DNA from: Lyngbya sp. PCC 8106
GTDB taxonomy: Bacteria > Cyanobacteriota > Cyanobacteriia > Cyanobacteriales > Microcoleaceae
Reading direction: 5' to 3'
NCBI RefSeq assembly: GCF_000169095.1
Contig: NZ_AAVU01000022.1
Span: 1 to 64,000, forward strand
Length of the DNA: 64,000 nucleotides
The notes beneath the pieces are model-generated. The model searched no databases and had not been told where the DNA came from. It saw only the letters and a program-made list of their open reading frames with translations. Of this stretch, positions 46,067 through 54,859 are shown piece by piece; positions within the stretch are counted from its first letter, which is position 1, and the number at the start of each line of letters is the position of its first letter. A program made the position numbers and the translations under genes.

Positions 46067-47374
46067 ATGCTGAAAAAACTTGCTTTTTCTTTAGTCATCA
46101 TCAGCATTATAATGGTGAGTATATTCACAGTTTTATCTCTGAATACTCAAAGTCAAGTTTATGATTTAACGATAGCTACCGGAGGAAAAAATGGTGAATA
46201 CTATGCTTTTTCAAAAGCTTTATCTGAAGTTATCTATAAACAAAATCCTAAAATAAAAATTAATATTTTAGAAACGGAAGGTGCAAAGCAGAATATAGAA
46301 TTATTGAAAAATAACCAGACAGATTTAGCTCTAATTCAAAGTGATCTCTCGATTCCAGCTAATGCTAAAGCGGTTGCTTTTTTATTTCCGGAAATGTTTC
46401 ATTTGATCGCGACAGATCAATCAAAAATAAACAAAGTTAGTGATTTAAAAGGAAAACGCATTGCTTTAATGCCAGAGGGAAGCGGTTCTTATAATTTGTT
46501 TTGGTTATTGAGTCAGCATTATGGTTTGAAAGCCGATGATTTTGAAGTCATTGCTGTTCCGCCTGAACAGGCTTATACTTTACTCAATCAGAAAAAAGTT
46601 GATGCTTTATTTAGAGTAATTGCTTTAGGAAATACAGGGATTAATGAATTGCTTAATTCTGGTGAAAATCGTTTAGTTCCTATCGAACAAGCGGCTGCAT
46701 TACAACTCTTTCAACCAGCTTTAGAAGCTAGTATAATTCCCGTTGGGACTTATAATGGTTCGATTCCAATTCCAGCAGAAGATTTACCGATTGTGGCTCT
46801 CCGATCAGTTTTAATTACTCATAAAAATATAGACAACACTGTTATTTATGAAATTACTAAAATTTTATTTGAATCTCGTAATGAATTAATGACTAAAAAT
46901 CCCCAAGCTGCGATGATTCATAAACCAGAATCTCTACAGGATTTAGGTTTTTCTTTTCATCCTGGAGCCAAAGATTATTATTACCAAGATGAACCGACCT
47001 TTTTAGAAAAATATTCAGAACCGATGGGATTTGTACTTTCGGTGGCTGTATTAGGAATTTCTAGCCTCTGGCAATTTCGACTCTGGTTTCAAGGACGACA
47101 AAAAAATCGGGCAGATTTATATAATTTAGAACTGATTAGCGTCATTGATCAAATCAACTCGGCTGAAAGTATTACTGAGTTAAAACACCTTCGTCGTCAA
47201 TTATTTACGATTTTCAAAGAAGTCATTATTGATCTAGATAAAGATCGAATTTCCTCAGACTCTTTTCACTCTTTTACCTTCACTTGGAAAGTTGCAATCT
47301 CCTCAATTCATCATCAAGAAAATTTACTGAGAACTAACGCTCATCAACAGCTAACTGAACCCAAGCTAAATTAA
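46067..47374 (+). CDS. Membrane-tethered TAXI-family substrate-binding protein
   Basis: 435 residues. An N-terminal hydrophobic segment (residues 4-24, AFSLVIISIIMVSIFTVLSL) may be a signal anchor. The TAXI (TRAP-associated extracytoplasmic immunogenic) domain follows, with TIATGGKNGEYYAFSKALSEVI and VSDLKGKRIALMPEGSGSY. A second hydrophobic segment at about 322-342 (PMGFVLSVAVLGISSLWQF) leads to a cytoplasmic helical tail of ~85 residues. The C-terminal helix is not found in plain secreted binding proteins, and no TRAP permease is adjacent, so it may be a receptor rather than a transporter part. The preceding MCP suggests signal input. Confidence 0.85.
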   Translation: MLKKLAFSLVIISIIMVSIFTVLSLNTQSQVYDLTIATGGKNGEYYAFSKALSEVIYKQNPKIKINILETEGAKQNIELLKNNQTDLALIQSDLSIPANAKAVAFLFPEMFHLIATDQSKINKVSDLKGKRIALMPEGSGSYNLFWLLSQHYGLKADDFEVIAVPPEQAYTLLNQKKVDALFRVIALGNTGINELLNSGENRLVPIEQAAALQLFQPALEASIIPVGTYNGSIPIPAEDLPIVALRSVLITHKNIDNTVIYEITKILFESRNELMTKNPQAAMIHKPESLQDLGFSFHPGAKDYYYQDEPTFLEKYSEPMGFVLSVAVLGISSLWQFRLWFQGRQKNRADLYNLELISVIDQINSAESITELKHLRRQLFTIFKEVIIDLDKDRISSDSFHSFTFTWKVAISSIHHQENLLRTNAHQQLTEPKLN

Positions 47375-47384
47375 AGTAAATTAC

Positions 47385-48479
47385 TTAAAAATCAGATCGA
47401 ACTAAAACGCGATCGCCATCTTTTTTAGCTTGTTCAAGAGATTTTTCTGAATGCTGAATTAAAGTTTTGACTTCTTGAATCGGAGTGGGTATAACACTTG
47501 TAGCACCCAAACTCATTGTCACATAATAACTCATCGGAGAATCTTGATGCGGAATTTGTAATAATTTCACCCGAGTCCGAATCGCTTCTGCTACTTTCAC
47601 AGCACCTTCGAGATGAGTATTGGGTAGAAGAATTGCAAAGATTTCTTGATCATAGCGAGCGACTAAATCCGCAGGTCGTTTAGCCGTTTCCAGCAAAACC
47701 GCCGCGACCAATTGTAAGCAAGAATCTCGGGCTGCACTACCATAAATTTGATGATAATGTTCAAACCCATCAACTTGACAAAGAATCAGAGAGAGAGAAC
47801 AAGACTCTCGTTCTAATCGTTTCCACTCTATTTCTATGATTTTATCAAAATATCGACGATTAGAAATTTGAGTTAAATCATCTTTGATTTTTTGTTGTTT
47901 TAGCTGTTCTTTAACCACTTTTAATTGGGTCGATAATTGAACTTGTTGAATAGCAATTGCCACTTGCATTCCCATTTGATTCAGAAAATTCACTTCAAAA
48001 GGCTGCCAATGTCGCTGATCACGTTGATGAATAACAAGCATTCCCCAAAGTTGAGATTTAGAAGTTTCTTCAAAGTGATGATTGTGAACTAAAATTGGCA
48101 CAATGAGTTCAGATTTAATTCCAAGTTGAAACTGTTGAGCTTGAATTGATTCATCAATTTCAGAAGGATTACAAACTGTTCCTTGCTCAAGTTGATGTAA
48201 GATTTTGTCAAAGTTCCAGGAACTATATAAAATATTTTTCAGACTCAAACTTTCACCCTCTGATAAAGATTCAGAGAGAAGTATATCAAGATTTGCAACG
48301 GGTTTATGATAAATTAAAATGCGATCAGCTCGAATGATTTTTTGCACATTTGTTGTAATAATATCGAGAATATCTTGAAGATTTTTCTTTCGATAAATTG
48401 CATAAGAAATTTTACCCAGTACATACTCATGTTCTTGAAGCTGATAGCATTGAGTTTCCCATGATGTCTGTTGATTCAT
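47385..48479 (-). CDS. GAF-GGDEF protein with degenerate active site
   Basis: 364 residues. A GAF domain (about 20-185) with VQKIIRADRILIYH and WGMLVIHQRDQRHW is typical of phytochrome-like cyanobacterial GAFs (though the Cys is absent). The GGDEF domain (about 205-360) has DDLTQISNRRYFDKIIEIEWKRL and the active-site loop reads VARYDQEIFAILLPNT, where GG[DE]EF is replaced by DQEIF. It is unlikely to make c-di-GMP and may bind GTP or the nucleotide as an effector. It sits 11 bp from the convergent TAXI gene and on the same strand as an intact GGDEF gene; an ancestral duplication is likely. Confidence 0.88.
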   Translation of the reverse strand: MNQQTSWETQCYQLQEHEYVLGKISYAIYRKKNLQDILDIITTNVQKIIRADRILIYHKPVANLDILLSESLSEGESLSLKNILYSSWNFDKILHQLEQGTVCNPSEIDESIQAQQFQLGIKSELIVPILVHNHHFEETSKSQLWGMLVIHQRDQRHWQPFEVNFLNQMGMQVAIAIQQVQLSTQLKVVKEQLKQQKIKDDLTQISNRRYFDKIIEIEWKRLERESCSLSLILCQVDGFEHYHQIYGSAARDSCLQLVAAVLLETAKRPADLVARYDQEIFAILLPNTHLEGAVKVAEAIRTRVKLLQIPHQDSPMSYYVTMSLGATSVIPTPIQEVKTLIQHSEKSLEQAKKDGDRVLVRSDF

Positions 48480-48744
48480 ACCCCAGATGTGATAAGATAA
48501 TATTAGATTAGATGAGGTTAGAGATTAAATAAACCGACAAGGTTCAAAGTGTTGATCTAGGCTGAAAATATTTTTAGTGATGATCTAAACCTCAATATTG
48601 TGAGGTAGAAAATTACTAATCTTGGTCTAATTGACCTGTGAATTAACCCTTGACTTGGATCGAGTGCCTTGGCTTGAAACCTCCTGTTGATGAACCTTAT
48701 TTGAGCTTTCAGTTCTAGTTTAACCTCGTTTACAGGATTAGGCT

Positions 48745-50631
48745 CTAGTTGGCGGCTACAAATACCCGATTACGTCCGTTTTTTTTGGCTTCGTAGAGAG
48801 CTTGATCGGCTCGGAGAATTAAGGTTTTGGGAATGAGAGGCGGTTCAGGAATGGTACTAGCGACCCCAACACTAATCGTGACATAGGGTGCAACGAGAGA
48901 TTTTTCATGGGTAATTTGTAGCGCTCGAACTTTAGAGCAAATCACTTCTGAGACTAAAATAGCGCCTTCGAGATCGGTTTTTGGTAGGAGAATTGCAAAT
49001 TCTTCTCCCCCATAACGAGCGACTAAATCCCCAGATCGTTTAACTTCTTCTTGCAAAACCTGAGCCACCTTTTTTAAACAACTATCTCCGGCTAAATGAC
49101 CATAAGTATCGTTATAGCGTTTAAAATAATCAATATCACAAATAATCAACGATAAAGTCCCTATTTCTCGCCGCAGTCTATTCCATTCTTGGGAGAGAAT
49201 TTTGTCAAAGAAACGACGATTAGCGACAAGCGTTAAGCCATCAGTCATTGCCATTTTTTCCAGTTCTTGATTGGCTATTTTTAGTTGTTCATAAAGTTCC
49301 GCTTGTTGAATCGCAACTGCTATCGGTGTTGTTAACTGTTCAAGCAAGTGAACTTCCCATTTTTCCCAACGCCGACTCTGGGTAAGTTGACAAGCAATCA
49401 ACATACCCCATAATTTATTTTCAGAAGATGATAAAGAAGAAGTTGATGAACTTTTGGTGACAATGGGTATAATCAATTCGGAATGTATTCCGAGTTCTAG
49501 CCACCAGTCTCGTAGGTTAGCTGAGAGAAAAGATTGATTGAGATCATCAATACTAATAATAATTCCTTCTTCTAAGACCGATAAAAAATAAGGAGGAACT
49601 AAAGCTTGTTTAGGTAAGTTATTAAATTTTTTTGCTAAATTTAAGTTGAAAGAACTGGCGACAATATTTCCTTCATTGTCAAACGTAATTTGATAAAATA
49701 ATACTCCATCAACTTTCAAGAGTTGTCTCACTTCAGTAACAGTTGTTTTGAGAATTTTTTCTAAACTTAGTGATTGGCGAATGCGTTGAGTCATTCCAGT
49801 CAAAAGATGATTCTGTTCTAACTGATGATGAAATTGTAGTTCAAGTTGTTTTTGTTTAGTGATATCTCGACCAATCCAAAGTAATTCTTGACGTTCAAAG
49901 GGACTGCGGCTAAATATAGAGCAAGAAAAAGAGATAATAATTTCTTTTCCCGTTTTAGTTTTACAATAAAGTTCAAAACTATTATGGTGCATTTTTTCTA
50001 AAAAAAAATCTGACAAATCCATCGTATTTTCAGAGTGTTGATCTGAAAAAATATAAGCAATAGATTCATCAATTAATTCATCTTCCTGATACTCGAGTAT
50101 ATTTTGTGTGGCTTGATTAATTTTAGTGATAATCCCAGATGAATTGGTAATTAATAATATATCATTCATGGCGTGAATGATTTGATTTGTATAATTATTT
50201 GCTTGTTCAAGTCGAGAAACAGAGAGTTCATACTCTTTATAAATTTGGCTATATTTTTGTTCTCTAACCATCCATTCAGTTTTATCATCAAATAAAATAA
50301 TAATTTCTCCATCTAAGTATGTAAAATTTTCTTCATTTTTAAAAAAATAAATATCAAAATACACAGGAGACTCTGTTTCTATGTTTCTCGCAATTCCTTT
50401 TAACTCAAAATGACTGATCTGATCTTCTAATAGTTGCTCATAAATAGATTCAAGTCCAACTAATTCAGGAAAACTCAAACTAATCTCATTTCCATGTTTA
50501 ACATTTTCAGGACAGTCTGAAAATAGATTCACATTTAGAGAAAATTCTACAATAATACTCTCACTATCTAGGGAGATATATTCATAGTCAATTTGTCGAG
50601 GAGAAAAAAATGTTTTGAGTAATTCATTCAT
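48745..50631 (-). CDS. PAS-GAF diguanylate cyclase
   Basis: 628 residues. A short N-terminal domain is followed by a PAS at about 145-250 (MNDILLITNSSGIITKINQATQNIL with PAC), a GAF domain at about 285-445 (VRQLLKVDGVLFYQI, WGMLIACQLTQSRRW), and a GGDEF domain at about 455-625 with LVANRRFFDKIL and active-site loop ARYGGEEFAILLPKTDLEGA. The GGEEF signature is intact and no inhibitory RxxD was noticed. It makes c-di-GMP, which in cyanobacteria controls motility, biofilm and cell-envelope functions. The neighbouring degenerate GGDEF protein resembles it, and the GTPase operon follows upstream on the same strand. Confidence 0.94.
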   Translation of the reverse strand: MNELLKTFFSPRQIDYEYISLDSESIIVEFSLNVNLFSDCPENVKHGNEISLSFPELVGLESIYEQLLEDQISHFELKGIARNIETESPVYFDIYFFKNEENFTYLDGEIIILFDDKTEWMVREQKYSQIYKEYELSVSRLEQANNYTNQIIHAMNDILLITNSSGIITKINQATQNILEYQEDELIDESIAYIFSDQHSENTMDLSDFFLEKMHHNSFELYCKTKTGKEIIISFSCSIFSRSPFERQELLWIGRDITKQKQLELQFHHQLEQNHLLTGMTQRIRQSLSLEKILKTTVTEVRQLLKVDGVLFYQITFDNEGNIVASSFNLNLAKKFNNLPKQALVPPYFLSVLEEGIIISIDDLNQSFLSANLRDWWLELGIHSELIIPIVTKSSSTSSLSSSENKLWGMLIACQLTQSRRWEKWEVHLLEQLTTPIAVAIQQAELYEQLKIANQELEKMAMTDGLTLVANRRFFDKILSQEWNRLRREIGTLSLIICDIDYFKRYNDTYGHLAGDSCLKKVAQVLQEEVKRSGDLVARYGGEEFAILLPKTDLEGAILVSEVICSKVRALQITHEKSLVAPYVTISVGVASTIPEPPLIPKTLILRADQALYEAKKNGRNRVFVAAN

Positions 50632-50797
50632 AACGGACTCTTAATAATTATTTTATTGGTCAATGCTTTTAACGAAGAATATCAAGAAGACAAAGAATTT
50701 CATGAAAAACAATCAATTAATTAAAATCTTAATCAAAAAGCTCTCTTATTTTAAAAAAGATCAAAACAATAAATTCCAAGATATAATTCTTTGACGA

Positions 50798-51331
50798 TCA
50801 TATCTTAGAAATAAACTGATGTGACAATAAATGAAACATTTCGTCAACATAAGCCCCCGTTTTAGCCGAAGTTTGATAAGTTGATAAAACTTGATTTGTT
50901 TTGTTATTGGAAGATCGATGAACTAATCCCTCTAGGTTTTCAGGATCAAGTAAATCAATTTTATTGAATGCGACTATAACCCTGGCTTTTGGATTAATAG
51001 ATAAAAACAAATCAATATGTTCAGAAACATGACTCAACGTCTCTTGACGGGTAACATCCCCCACTATCACAGCCCCACTCGCCCCCTGTAAATAACTCGG
51101 TGTAATTCCTTTGAATTTTGTATGACCCTCCAAATCCCAAATTAAGAGTTGAATTGACTGCTGAGATTGAGTCTCAGAAGCAACTAAATCCACTTGTTTA
51201 CGAGAAATTTTCACCCCAACCGTCGAAAGATACTGATCGCTAAACTGACGATCAACAAACCGTCGAATTAAACTTGTTTTCCCCACACCAAAGTCACCGA
51301 TTAAACAGATTTTTTTAGAAATTAAAGCCAT
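50798..51331 (-). CDS. Ras/Rab-like small GTPase
   Basis: 177 residues with all five G boxes: G1 GDFGVGKTS (12-20), G2 Thr37 in STVGV, G3 DLEG (66-69), G4 NKID (123-126), G5 SAK (155-157). The residue at the Ras Gln61 position is His70 (DLEGH), which predicts slow intrinsic hydrolysis and dependence on a GAP. There is no lipidation motif or membrane helix. Bacterial Ras-like GTPases such as MglA act with Roadblock proteins in polarity and motility. The gene starts two bases after the stop of the OmpA-domain gene, so the two are translationally coupled. Confidence 0.93.
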   Translation of the reverse strand: MALISKKICLIGDFGVGKTSLIRRFVDRQFSDQYLSTVGVKISRKQVDLVASETQSQQSIQLLIWDLEGHTKFKGITPSYLQGASGAVIVGDVTRQETLSHVSEHIDLFLSINPKARVIVAFNKIDLLDPENLEGLVHRSSNNKTNQVLSTYQTSAKTGAYVDEMFHLLSHQFISKI

Positions 51332-51333
51332 GA

Positions 51334-54009
51334 CTACTTCCCCTGATCTTCTGGTAATATTATCTCAAAAATAACCGCTCGACTCAACCAATCTGGCTGA
51401 TTTTCTTCAACTCCAGGTGGACGTTCATTTTTTCCGATTGCTGTCATTCGTCTGCGATCAATCCCATAACTTTCTAAAGCTATTTGTACGGCTTGTGATC
51501 GCTTCAAAGCCAACTTAGAATTCTTAGAATTTTTCTTCGTTTTTTCTCCGGGATGACTATATCCAACAATGCGAACCTTTAGATTGGGATATTGCTTCAA
51601 ATATTGAGACACAGGATAAATTTTGATAATCATATCTTCCGATCTAAATTCATCTGAATTTAAGTTAAAATAAACTCGAGTCGCAATCGGTACAGGTTCA
51701 ACTTGAAGAGTCGATACAACTGAGTTTACACCCTCAATATTTTCAAAAGCTTGAGTCACATTTTCCCAATCACTTTGGTGAATAACTTTCCCCTCAATAG
51801 TGACTTGATCCGGTTCATACTGAGTTGAAATCGAAATTCCATTCATTTGATTGAGAGTCTCAGTCATCCGTTTAACTTCAGCCTCCACTAACACCGGATC
51901 AGGCGGAACCTTAACTGCTATAATATCATTATCAACCGTCCAATTTGGTACAATTTGCTGCACAATTGTTTCTGCTTTTTCTCGTAAGCGTTGATTAGGT
52001 AATTTTCCATTTAACATTACCGTATTACCCTGAGCATCCACTGTTAACCGATAAATTGCTAATTCGGGTTCAGAATCCAACGCTGTCGTGACTTCAGTTT
52101 TAACTCGATGAATCACACCACTACGATATTGAACAGTTGCCAGAGGAATCAAAACCGAACCCAAAATTATCCCCGTTAGAAACAATAATGTTTTTGGAGA
52201 TGTCTCATTGTGTTGCTTCGTTTCCACTGCTATCAGCTTTTCTAACTCAGCTTGTATTTCCGAGGGAATCGTTTCAGGATCACCCTCAAACGTCTCTATT
52301 TCCCGTCCATACTTCTGAGTAATTGCAATCAGCATTTTCCGAATTTTTTTCAGAAATTTCTTTTTAATTTCACCTTTAACTATCACCGCCAAATAACAAT
52401 ATCCCGCCACTTCAATGACAATCCGAGAATCCCCGTATTCAATCTCATTAAGTTCTTGAACTTGCTCGGCTTGTACAATACAATCATTCACAAAACTCCG
52501 AATCGCTGTCAGCATTCCTGCCAACATTTCTGATTCTAATCTCGCCTCACCCGACTGCTGAACTTCTGAAATAATTAAACCCGAACCTTTGTGAATCAAA
52601 AATACCGCTTGTACAGTACATTTCATCACCTCTTGCCAAATCAGTTCAGCCTCAGAAATTCCCTGTAGTTTTGCGCGAATTTTCCGGTTAATTCCCTCGA
52701 TACTAAAAGCATTAGAAACTTTATCATTAATCTCTTGAATTGCTTCCCCTAAATAGCGAGTAATCGTACTTCCAATCACAGGATAAAGCGCATCAATCAT
52801 TGAATCTCGCTCTAAAATCACCTGTTCTTTGATCACTTTACCCATTGTTGGAGCTAAAGCATCTACAATTTCATCTTGATCTAAACGAATTTGTTCTCGA
52901 ATTGCTGATCCAATTTCCGGCCCAATTGCCAATGCTATTTCTTGAGGAGAATTGCGAATTTGATGTTTAATGGCTTCGGGGATTAAATCGGCAATTGCTG
53001 CACTCATTTGTTCACGATTATCCTTCGTTCTCGCTAGAATAACCTGATCAATAATCGGCTTTAAAGCTTGAATAATATCTTCTTTAGAATCATTAACTTT
53101 ATGATTTAAAATATCAGCAATCCAGGGACGAATTAACTGAATCAGTTGTTCTGGCTCATAAATCTGATTTTCAAGAGATTTTAACTGAGAAGAAATTGTC
53201 TCTAGTAACTGACGCACTTCCGGCAAATCCGATTCAAAAATCTGTTGTTTTAACTGTTCAAAATCTGAACGTGTAGATCCAAAAATTAAATCTTGTAACT
53301 GTTCTAATGAATCATCAGAATTAGACCCTGTAGAGCCAACCATCAAACTTTCTAAAGCTTCTATTACCTGCTCTACTTCTTCGGGATTAGATGGAGATTC
53401 AGCAGGAGAAGATTCTTCTATTGTTAAGTCTAGTTCTGTCTCCGCTTGACGAGATTCAATCGGCGTCACCGAATAACTGACATCAACAGCATCTGTCGGA
53501 ACTTCTAATAAAGTTTGTAGAGAAGTTAAATCAAGATCCACAGAATCCGATGAACTTTTATCTTGTTTATGGGTTTGTTTTTGGGGCTGATAATTCTCTG
53601 TTGATTTGTGAGTATTGGGTAAAACACAGTCCTTTTCTTTGGAGTCGTAAAAATGTTCTGATTTCTGATTTTGAGCTGATTTATCTAGATCTTTTTCGGA
53701 CGGTTCAGCAGCCGATGAATTGACAGCCTCAAACAAAAAATCCAAAACTTTTGATTCATTATTTTCAGTCTTTTGTGAAGATTCTAAAGATTGATTGGAT
53801 GTAGCTTTCTTCTGTTTTTCAGATGAACTTGACTGAGATAAATTCTCTGATTGAGTAGAAGTTGAAGTTTGCCCCTGAGACATCTGTAAATCGAGCAATA
53901 GTTCTAGTAAAGGCTCTAAGGCTTTTACTTCTGAAACGTTCGATTTTTCAACCTGAGATGCCCCTGAATCAAATGCAAAAGAATCAGATTTTTTTTTGGA
54001 GACTGCCAT
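51334..54009 (-). CDS. Large trans-envelope protein: Roadblock-like, TM, BON and OmpA-like domains
   Basis: 891 residues from the ATG at 54009. Residues 1-210 are Ser/Gln/Glu-rich. Residues about 305-420 hold four to five imperfect ~23-residue repeats of the form (E)IxxALxPxIGxxIxxQI. Residues about 460-550 resemble a Roadblock/LC7 domain (VQAVFLIHKGSGLIISEV and GYCYLAVIVKGEI). One TM helix is at 608-627 (TLLFLTGIILGSVLIPLATV). Outside are two BON-like modules (635-702, 705-772) and a C-terminal OmpA-like domain (775-888) in which the usual HTDN reads YSHP while NSKLALKRSQAV and the final SRAVIFEI persist. It could link a cytoplasmic GTPase to peptidoglycan. Domain calls for residues 460-550 are inferred. 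Confidence 0.82.
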   Translation of the reverse strand: MAVSKKKSDSFAFDSGASQVEKSNVSEVKALEPLLELLLDLQMSQGQTSTSTQSENLSQSSSSEKQKKATSNQSLESSQKTENNESKVLDFLFEAVNSSAAEPSEKDLDKSAQNQKSEHFYDSKEKDCVLPNTHKSTENYQPQKQTHKQDKSSSDSVDLDLTSLQTLLEVPTDAVDVSYSVTPIESRQAETELDLTIEESSPAESPSNPEEVEQVIEALESLMVGSTGSNSDDSLEQLQDLIFGSTRSDFEQLKQQIFESDLPEVRQLLETISSQLKSLENQIYEPEQLIQLIRPWIADILNHKVNDSKEDIIQALKPIIDQVILARTKDNREQMSAAIADLIPEAIKHQIRNSPQEIALAIGPEIGSAIREQIRLDQDEIVDALAPTMGKVIKEQVILERDSMIDALYPVIGSTITRYLGEAIQEINDKVSNAFSIEGINRKIRAKLQGISEAELIWQEVMKCTVQAVFLIHKGSGLIISEVQQSGEARLESEMLAGMLTAIRSFVNDCIVQAEQVQELNEIEYGDSRIVIEVAGYCYLAVIVKGEIKKKFLKKIRKMLIAITQKYGREIETFEGDPETIPSEIQAELEKLIAVETKQHNETSPKTLLFLTGIILGSVLIPLATVQYRSGVIHRVKTEVTTALDSEPELAIYRLTVDAQGNTVMLNGKLPNQRLREKAETIVQQIVPNWTVDNDIIAVKVPPDPVLVEAEVKRMTETLNQMNGISISTQYEPDQVTIEGKVIHQSDWENVTQAFENIEGVNSVVSTLQVEPVPIATRVYFNLNSDEFRSEDMIIKIYPVSQYLKQYPNLKVRIVGYSHPGEKTKKNSKNSKLALKRSQAVQIALESYGIDRRRMTAIGKNERPPGVEENQPDWLSRAVIFEIILPEDQGK

Positions 54010-54022
54010 CACTTTTCCCTAA

Positions 54023-54628
54023 TTATTGATGCTGTCCTTCAGGAAGTAAATAATCGCCATTCACCTCTTTTTCAGTCGCTCCCTTTAACGCAGGCACAAA
54101 CTCCGTTTTTTTCAATCTCATGCCCACTTCAAACAAAATTTCAGCCATCTCACCCCGAGCCACTTTACCTTCACTCAGATGAGAAAAACGACGTTCTAAC
54201 TCCTCAAAAACTTGATTTCTCAGAGTTTGAATTTCCTCATGTAGCTTATCTCTAGATTGAGAAATTTCTGACTTCATGGTATTCGTCTGACCATCTAAAT
54301 TCTCTCGAATCGCATCAATATTATGAGCAAATTTTCGATTGGTTCCCTCAAGTTGGTGTCTAAGATCAGCCGTTTCTTCTTGAGTGCTAAGTGTTAAAGT
54401 TTTAATTTTTTTCTCAACTACATCTACAGAAGTCTGAAGTTCACTTAACAAAGCCGTCCGCATTTGCTCCATCCGATCCTGAAGATTTTGCTGAACTAAA
54501 GATAAATTTGACTCCAATTGTTCAAAGCGATTATTATATTCTCGGGATTGTCCTCCGAATAGGATATCACGGATTTGGTCAATATTTCCCAACCGTTCCC
54601 GCATTTCTTCTTTAGATATATCAGCCAT
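54023..54628 (-). CDS. Coiled-coil protein, first gene of GTPase operon
   Basis: 201 residues, almost entirely helical and charged. Heptad-like stretches are seen from about 30 to 150 (NNRFEQLESNLSLVQQNLQDRM, IRENLDGQTNTMKSEISQSRD, LHEEIQTLRNQVFEELERRFSHL). The end contains ARGEMAEILFEVGMRLKKTE and a disordered tail. It has no membrane segment. The OmpA-domain gene follows 13 bp away on the same strand and the GTPase after that, so it is the head of a three-gene operon. It is probably a scaffold or effector; function is unknown. A promoter should lie in the 230-bp gap before it, which is divergent to gatB. Confidence 0.85.
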   Translation of the reverse strand: MADISKEEMRERLGNIDQIRDILFGGQSREYNNRFEQLESNLSLVQQNLQDRMEQMRTALLSELQTSVDVVEKKIKTLTLSTQEETADLRHQLEGTNRKFAHNIDAIRENLDGQTNTMKSEISQSRDKLHEEIQTLRNQVFEELERRFSHLSEGKVARGEMAEILFEVGMRLKKTEFVPALKGATEKEVNGDYLLPEGQHQ

Positions 54629-54859
54629 CAGTTTTCCTATAACTATAGTTGGACAAGGGTTTTCAAGAGAGTCGGCACCAAGATCAGCGCACTCATCAGC
54701 TCACCCTTAGTTTAACTTGTACCGTTCACCAAACTGCTATCAAATGTTATAACCACTTAAATATCTTAACAACCGGAATTTCCGCCACCTCAACATCGGT
54801 TTCCCTCAACACCCACAGTCAATAGAGCGATACAATAAAACCAGTCGTCGCTCAACGTA

